DNA from: CAZVXI01 sp964631295 | GTDB lineage: Bacteria > Planctomycetota > Phycisphaerae > Phycisphaerales > SM1A02 | Reading direction: 5' to 3' | DNA length: 6,809 bases | Assembly: GCA_964631295.1 (NCBI GenBank) | Contig: CAZVXI010000167.1 | Span: forward strand, 1-6,809 | Part shown: positions 5,922-6,809 of the stretch, piece after piece | How the letters are laid out: each line of letters starts with the position of its first letter | How positions within the stretch are numbered: the first letter of the stretch is position 1 | Notes under the pieces: model-generated | What the model saw: only the letters and a program-made list of their open reading frames with translations | Told to the model about the DNA's origin: nothing | The model's database searches: none | Made by a program: the position numbers and the translations under genes

Positions 5922-6407
5922 TCATACACCCGTGCTGCCAAAGCCGCCATCACCGCGGCTGGTCGCATCAAGATCATCAACAACCGCGACCTCGCAGTGC
6001 GCAACGGGTGCAATCACCATCTGCGCGACTCGCATGTTTGGCTCGACCGTGAACGGTTCCGGGCCGAGGTTGATCAGCGGTACCTTCACTTCGCCACGAT
6101 AGTCTGCATCGATGGTTCCGGGAGCATTTGGCATCGATATGCCGAACTTGCTCGCCAGCCCGCTGCGTGGCCGCACCTGCGCTTCAAATCCGATCGGCAC
6201 GGCCATCGCAAAGCCACACGGAATCAGTCGAATGGCGCCCGGCGGCATCTCGATCGTTTCGTCGATCGCGGCATGCAGGTCCATCCCGGCGGCGTGCTCG
6301 GTCTGGTAACCGGGAATTGTTGCCAGGTTCGACAGTGGTTTGATCCGCAATGGCGTGGGTGAGCTTGTGAGCGCGGCGTGTTCGAGCGTATTGGTCAGGC
6401 CAGTCAT
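5922..6407 (-). CDS. dut: dUTP diphosphatase (dUTPase)
   Basis: 161-residue trimeric dUTPase that hydrolyses dUTP to dUMP and diphosphate, keeping uracil out of DNA and supplying dUMP for thymidylate synthesis; cytoplasmic. All five family motifs are present in order: motif 1 AAGMDLHAA at 39-47, motif 2 PRSGLASKFGI at 80-90, motif 3 GTIDADYRGEVKVPLINLG at 97-115 with the catalytic Asp at 100, motif 4 RVAQMVIAPV at 126-135, and the C-terminal P-loop-like motif 5 RGDGGFGSTG at 151-160. The frame is open upstream to 6623, but that extension is antisense to ribB and not dUTPase-like, so the ATG at 6407 is chosen. A GGGAGG sits 15 nt upstream, too far for a normal Shine-Dalgarno, and a promoter-like TGTTACACT ends 6 nt before the ATG, so the mRNA may be leaderless. 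Length and motifs are standard. Confidence 0.96.
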   Translation of the reverse strand: MTGLTNTLEHAALTSSPTPLRIKPLSNLATIPGYQTEHAAGMDLHAAIDETIEMPPGAIRLIPCGFAMAVPIGFEAQVRPRSGLASKFGISMPNAPGTIDADYRGEVKVPLINLGPEPFTVEPNMRVAQMVIAPVAHCEVAVVDDLDATSRGDGGFGSTGV

Positions 6408-6413
6408 GCGTGC

Positions 6414-6422
6414 AGTGTAACA
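6414..6422 (-). promoter_or_regulatory. Putative extended -10 promoter element for dut
   Basis: TGTTACACT on the minus strand resembles an extended -10 (TGn followed by TACACT, 4 of 6 matches to TATAAT). Six nt separate it from the dut ATG, which would put transcription start at or next to the A of the start codon. A weak -35-like TTGCCG lies 19 nt upstream of TACACT. Prediction by eye only. Confidence 0.35.
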
Positions 6423-6459
6423 CCTCCCAGCGGCGACTCGGCAAACAGACAACGTGCCG

Positions 6460-6480
6460 CAGGGCCTACACTGTGCCCTG
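6460..6480 (+). repeat. Perfect inverted repeat abutting the ribB start codon
   Basis: CAGGGC (6460-6465) and GCCCTG (6475-6480) are perfect complements around a 9-nt spacer that contains most of the TACACTG element. The right arm ends exactly at the base before the ATG. It could be an operator overlapping the promoter or, if transcription starts upstream, a hairpin next to the start codon. Confidence 0.5.
6467..6472 (+). promoter_or_regulatory. Putative -10 promoter element for ribB
   Basis: TACACT, identical to the element in front of dut on the other strand, lies 8 nt before the ribB ATG. No good -35 is seen at 17 nt spacing; the nearest is CAGACA (6446-6451) with 15 nt spacing. If used, the transcript would be leaderless or nearly so, which agrees with the lack of a Shine-Dalgarno. 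Confidence 0.3.
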
Positions 6481-6809
6481 ATGGCATTTGCTGAAATTGA
6501 TGACATCCTCAAGGACTTGCGAGACGAACGCATGATCGTCCTCGTCGACGATGAGCAGCGCGAGAATGAAGGCGACCTTGTGTGCGCCGCAGAGTCGATC
6601 ACGCCTGAACAGATCAACTTCATGGTTCGGCATACGCCCGGCTACCTGTGCGTGGCACTGAGCGGTGATATCTGCGACCGGCTCGACTTGCCGCCGCAGG
6701 CAATGCAGAACACCTCGCTGCGAGCCACGCCGATGGCGGTTTCAGTGGATGGCCACGGTCGGCACGGCGTCGGCACGGGCATCTCAGCTTCCGATCGCGC
6801 CAAGACGAC
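6481..6809 (+). CDS. ribB: 3,4-dihydroxy-2-butanone 4-phosphate synthase, N-terminal part (cut by window edge)
   Basis: First 109 codons of DHBP synthase, which converts ribulose 5-phosphate to 3,4-dihydroxy-2-butanone 4-phosphate and formate for riboflavin synthesis; Mg-dependent and cytoplasmic. The acidic active-site loop VDDEQRENEGDLV is at 22-34; NFMVRHTPGYLCVAL lies at 46-60 and TGISASDRAKT at 99-109, both typical of the family. The window ends before the C-terminal catalytic residues, so it cannot be told whether a GTP cyclohydrolase II domain follows (RibBA fusion). The ATG is immediately after an inverted repeat, with no recognisable Shine-Dalgarno and no in-frame ATG, GTG or TTG close upstream. 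It is divergent from dut, 73 nt apart. The short upstream region has no room for, and no sign of, an FMN riboswitch. Confidence 0.93.
   Translation, partial: MAFAEIDDILKDLRDERMIVLVDDEQRENEGDLVCAAESITPEQINFMVRHTPGYLCVALSGDICDRLDLPPQAMQNTSLRATPMAVSVDGHGRHGVGTGISASDRAKT

Noticed and set aside
5743..5925. N-terminal extension of PilM by 61 residues, with an ATG at 5925 overlapping the dut stop (ATGA).
   Set aside because: The extension is Trp/Arg/Pro-rich, matches no PilM feature, covers the inverted repeats, and a strong GGAGG serves the internal start at 5742. The overlap is probably coincidental, though a coupled longer form cannot be fully excluded.
6408..6480. FMN riboswitch upstream of ribB.
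   Set aside because: The interval is only 73 nt and lacks the conserved RFN element segments.
6408..6623. N-terminal extension of dUTPase by 72 residues.
   Set aside because: It runs antisense through ribB, is Ser/Arg-rich, and dUTPases of this family start shortly before the first beta strand, as the 6407 start does.

Overview
The window looks like a chromosomal segment of a moderately GC-rich Gram-negative bacterium. A Planctomycetota member, possibly of the Phycisphaerae lineage, is my best guess. The clues are a Cys-type sulfatase beside the locus, a divergent PilM/PilN/PilO set with a GspE-type ATPase, and frequent GTG starts. This placement is inferred from gene content and style, not from a marker gene. 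No mobile element, CRISPR array, tRNA or rRNA is visible.

Layout: seven genes lie on the minus strand and are read from right to left: dut (6407-5922), pilM (5742-4513), pilN (4496-3690), pilO (3693-3112), a PilP/GspC-like gene (3060-2323), a GspE/PilB-family ATPase (2286-301) and the first 78 codons of a secreted sulfatase (236-1, cut by the window edge). On the plus strand, ribB starts divergently at 6481 and is cut by the right edge. The only sizeable gap is the 179-nt dut-pilM interval, which is rich in inverted repeats. The 73-nt dut-ribB interval holds mirrored promoter-like elements.

Function: PilM, PilN, PilO and the PilP-like protein form the cytoplasmic and inner-membrane alignment platform of type IV pili or type II secretion. 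The hexameric GspE/PilB ATPase drives (pseudo)pilus assembly. These five genes are tightly spaced and almost certainly one operon. The ATPase occupies the slot after pilP where proteobacterial operons carry the secretin pilQ. Secretin, pilin and platform protein (PilC/GspF) are not in the window. dut (dUTP hydrolysis) and ribB (riboflavin precursor synthesis) are housekeeping neighbours.

Points most worth a second look: the nested stem-loops in the pilM leader, the identical TACACTG heptamers just upstream of the divergent dut and ribB starts (possible leaderless transcription), a perfect inverted repeat touching the ribB start codon, and an apparently altered c-di-GMP-type motif in the ATPase N-domain. 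All genes belong to known families. I see no wholly new system, only an unusual arrangement and candidate cis-regulatory structures.
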